A DNA stretch of 64,000 bases from Streptomyces lincolnensis. GTDB lineage: Bacteria; Actinomycetota; Actinomycetes; Streptomycetales; Streptomycetaceae. The translations under genes were made by a program, and so were the position numbers. Numbering within the stretch: the stretch's first letter is position 1; each line of letters starts with the position of its first letter. Below, piece by piece: positions 62,754-64,000 of the stretch. Below the pieces are notes generated by a model. The model did no database searches. It worked only from the letters and a program-made list of their open reading frames with translations, and had not been told where the DNA came from. The DNA is taken from NCBI RefSeq assembly GCF_001685355.1, contig NZ_CP016438.1:8432001-8496000 (forward strand). Reading direction: 5' to 3'.

Positions 62754-63628
62754 TGGACCTGGAATCACTGGTCGCCATTGACGTCCACACCCACGCGGAG
62801 GTGTCCTCCAAGGGCCACTCCTCGCTGGACGACGACCTGCACGACGCCTCCTCCGCCTACTTCAAGGTCGAGGGCAAGCGGAAGCCCACCCTTGAGGAGA
62901 CGGCCGCCTACTACCGCGAGCGGAACATGGCCGCCGTGATCTTCACGGTCGACGCCGAGTCCGCGACGGGTACCGCCCCCGTCCCCAACGAGGAGGTCGC
63001 CGAGGCCGCCGCCGCCAACGCCGACGTCCTCATCCCCTTCGCCTCCATCGACCCCTTCCGGGGCAAGGCGGGGGTGAAGCAGGCCCGCCGCCTGGTCGAG
63101 GAGTACGGGGTGAAGGGCTTCAAGTTCCACCCCAGCATCCAGGGCTTCTTCCCCAACGACCGCTCGGTGGCGTACGACCTGTACGAGGTGATCGAGGAGA
63201 CCGGCACCATCGCCCTGTTCCACACCGGGCAGACCGGCATCGGCGCCGGCGTGCCCGGCGGGGGCGGGATCCGGCTGAAGTACTCCAACCCGCTGCACGT
63301 CGACGACGTCGCCGCCGACTTCCCGCATCTGAAGATCATCCTGGCGCATCCGTCCTTCCCCTGGCAGGACGAGGCCCTCGCGGTAGCCACGCACAAGCCG
63401 GGCGTGCACATCGACCTGTCCGGCTGGTCGCCGAAGTACTTCCCGCCGCAGCTGGTGCAGTACGCCAACACGCTGCTGAAGGACAAGGTCCTCTTCGGCT
63501 CGGACTTCCCCGTCCTCACCCCGGACCGCTGGCTCGCGGACTTCGCGAAGCTGTCGATCAAGGACGAGGTCCGGCCGAAGATCCTCAAGGAGAACGCCGC
63601 CCGTCTGCTCGGGCTGACCAAAACGTAA
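62753..63628 (+). CDS. Amidohydrolase-2 family (metal-dependent TIM-barrel) protein
   Basis: 291 aa. DVHTHAE (residues 10-16) gives the HxH metal pair, KFHPSIQGFFPND and LFHTGQTG the barrel strands, IILAHPSFPWQ the next histidine and FGSDFPVLTPDRW the catalytic aspartate. Family members are ACMSD-type decarboxylases and hydrolases acting on aromatic ring-cleavage or acyl-CoA-linked intermediates. It starts 1 nt inside the SDR stop (TGATG) and precedes the CoA ligase, so ring-acid degradation is the most natural role. Confidence 0.85.
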   Translation: MDLESLVAIDVHTHAEVSSKGHSSLDDDLHDASSAYFKVEGKRKPTLEETAAYYRERNMAAVIFTVDAESATGTAPVPNEEVAEAAAANADVLIPFASIDPFRGKAGVKQARRLVEEYGVKGFKFHPSIQGFFPNDRSVAYDLYEVIEETGTIALFHTGQTGIGAGVPGGGGIRLKYSNPLHVDDVAADFPHLKIILAHPSFPWQDEALAVATHKPGVHIDLSGWSPKYFPPQLVQYANTLLKDKVLFGSDFPVLTPDRWLADFAKLSIKDEVRPKILKENAARLLGLTKT

Positions 63629-63639
63629 GGGGCGTCGAC

Positions 63640-64000
63640 GATGCGCAACGAGGGACTGGGGTCGTGGCCCGCTCGGCGGGCCCGCAAGACCCCGCACCGC
63701 ACCGCCCTGATCCACGGTGACGCGGCGACGGACTACCGCGCCCTGTACGCCCGCACCACCCGCCTCGCCCACGCCCTGCGCGCCCGGGGCGTGCGGCGCG
63801 GCGACCGGATCGCCTACCTCGGCCCCAACCACCCGTCCTACCTGGAGACCCTGTTCGCGGCGGGCACGCTCGGCGCGGTCTTCGTCCCCCTCAACACCCG
63901 CCTGGCCGGCCCCGAGATCGCCTACCAGCTGGCCGACTCGGGCGCCAAGGCGCTGATCTACGGCCGCGCGTTCCAGGGGCTGGTGGCCGGGCTGCCGGGC
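63640..64000 (+). CDS. Acyl-CoA synthetase / AMP-dependent ligase, 3' truncated
   Basis: Open to the end of the window (about 120 codons). N-terminus MRNEGLGSWPARRARKTPHRTALIHGD, followed by YRALYARTTRLAHALRARGVRRGDRIAYLGPNHPSYLETLFAAGTLGAVFVPLNTRL, the standard adenylation-domain start of aromatic or fatty acyl-CoA ligases; the AMP-binding P-loop lies beyond the window. ATG 12 nt after the amidohydrolase stop, same operon. The 3' end and the specificity are not visible. Confidence 0.85.

Overview
The window is about 72% G+C, with near-exclusive G/C third positions, GTG/TTG starts, GTGA/ATGA-coupled operons and long hairpin terminators without U-tails. Gene content (coelichelin-type siderophore genes, MbtH, GerW-family protein, F420-type oxidoreductase, OpcA, LacI-type operators) points to a Streptomyces chromosome. 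I see no phage, IS element, CRISPR array, tRNA or rRNA. I recall the 20-28 kb and 44-53 kb blocks as resembling the S. coelicolor SCO6650-SCO6663 region and the first 7 kb as resembling its coelichelin cluster; these are recollections, not searches.

Layout. 1-6.9 kb: end of a coelichelin-like cluster: last NRPS module (cchH-like, no thioesterase), ABC exporter (cchI), esterase (cchJ) and MbtH (cchK), with an iron box between the last two. 7-12.9 kb: secreted small protein, serine hydrolase, an EF-G-family GTPase behind a leader ORF and switchable hairpins, a beta-glucosidase relic, an alpha/beta hydrolase and a hypothetical protein. 12.9-19.9 kb: MinD/CooC-like ATPase pair, then an operon of acetyltransferase, solute-binding lipoprotein, fused DppB-DppC permease, MFS transporter and acetyltransferase. 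19.9-27.9 kb: an uncharacterised cluster combining a FAPy-type GTP cyclohydrolase II, a creatininase-family hydrolase, a metal-site-less PTPS homologue, an MDR dehydrogenase, a glycosyltransferase, a methyltransferase, a flippase-like membrane protein and a CDP-alcohol phosphatidyltransferase. 28-32.3 kb: a coupled four-gene operon that looks like lysine catabolism through saccharopine and pipecolate.

32.3-36.7 kb: membrane protein, beta-lactamase-like hydrolase, PPOX protein and two VOC proteins. 36.7-41.9 kb: quinate/shikimate catabolism (MHS transporter, TetR regulator, shikimate/quinate dehydrogenase, dehydroshikimate dehydratase fused to an HPPD-like domain). 41.9-53.5 kb: pentapeptide-type membrane protein, then a pentose-phosphate operon transcribed leftward (tkt-tal-zwf-opcA-pgi-gnd-phosphatase) with a divergent AraC regulator. 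53.6-60.3 kb: GerW-like protein, GH16-CBM6 glucanase with LacI-type operators, MMPL transporter, VOC protein and a two-component system. 60.3-64 kb: IclR and MarR regulators facing an SDR / amidohydrolase / acyl-CoA ligase operon that runs off the end.

The strongest candidate for an undescribed system is the 19.9-27.9 kb cluster: it appears to divert GTP to a formylaminopyrimidine and to couple that to glycosyl, methyl and lipid-carrier chemistry. Second is the antibiotic-response-like leader in front of the EF-G paralogue at 8.6-11.0 kb.
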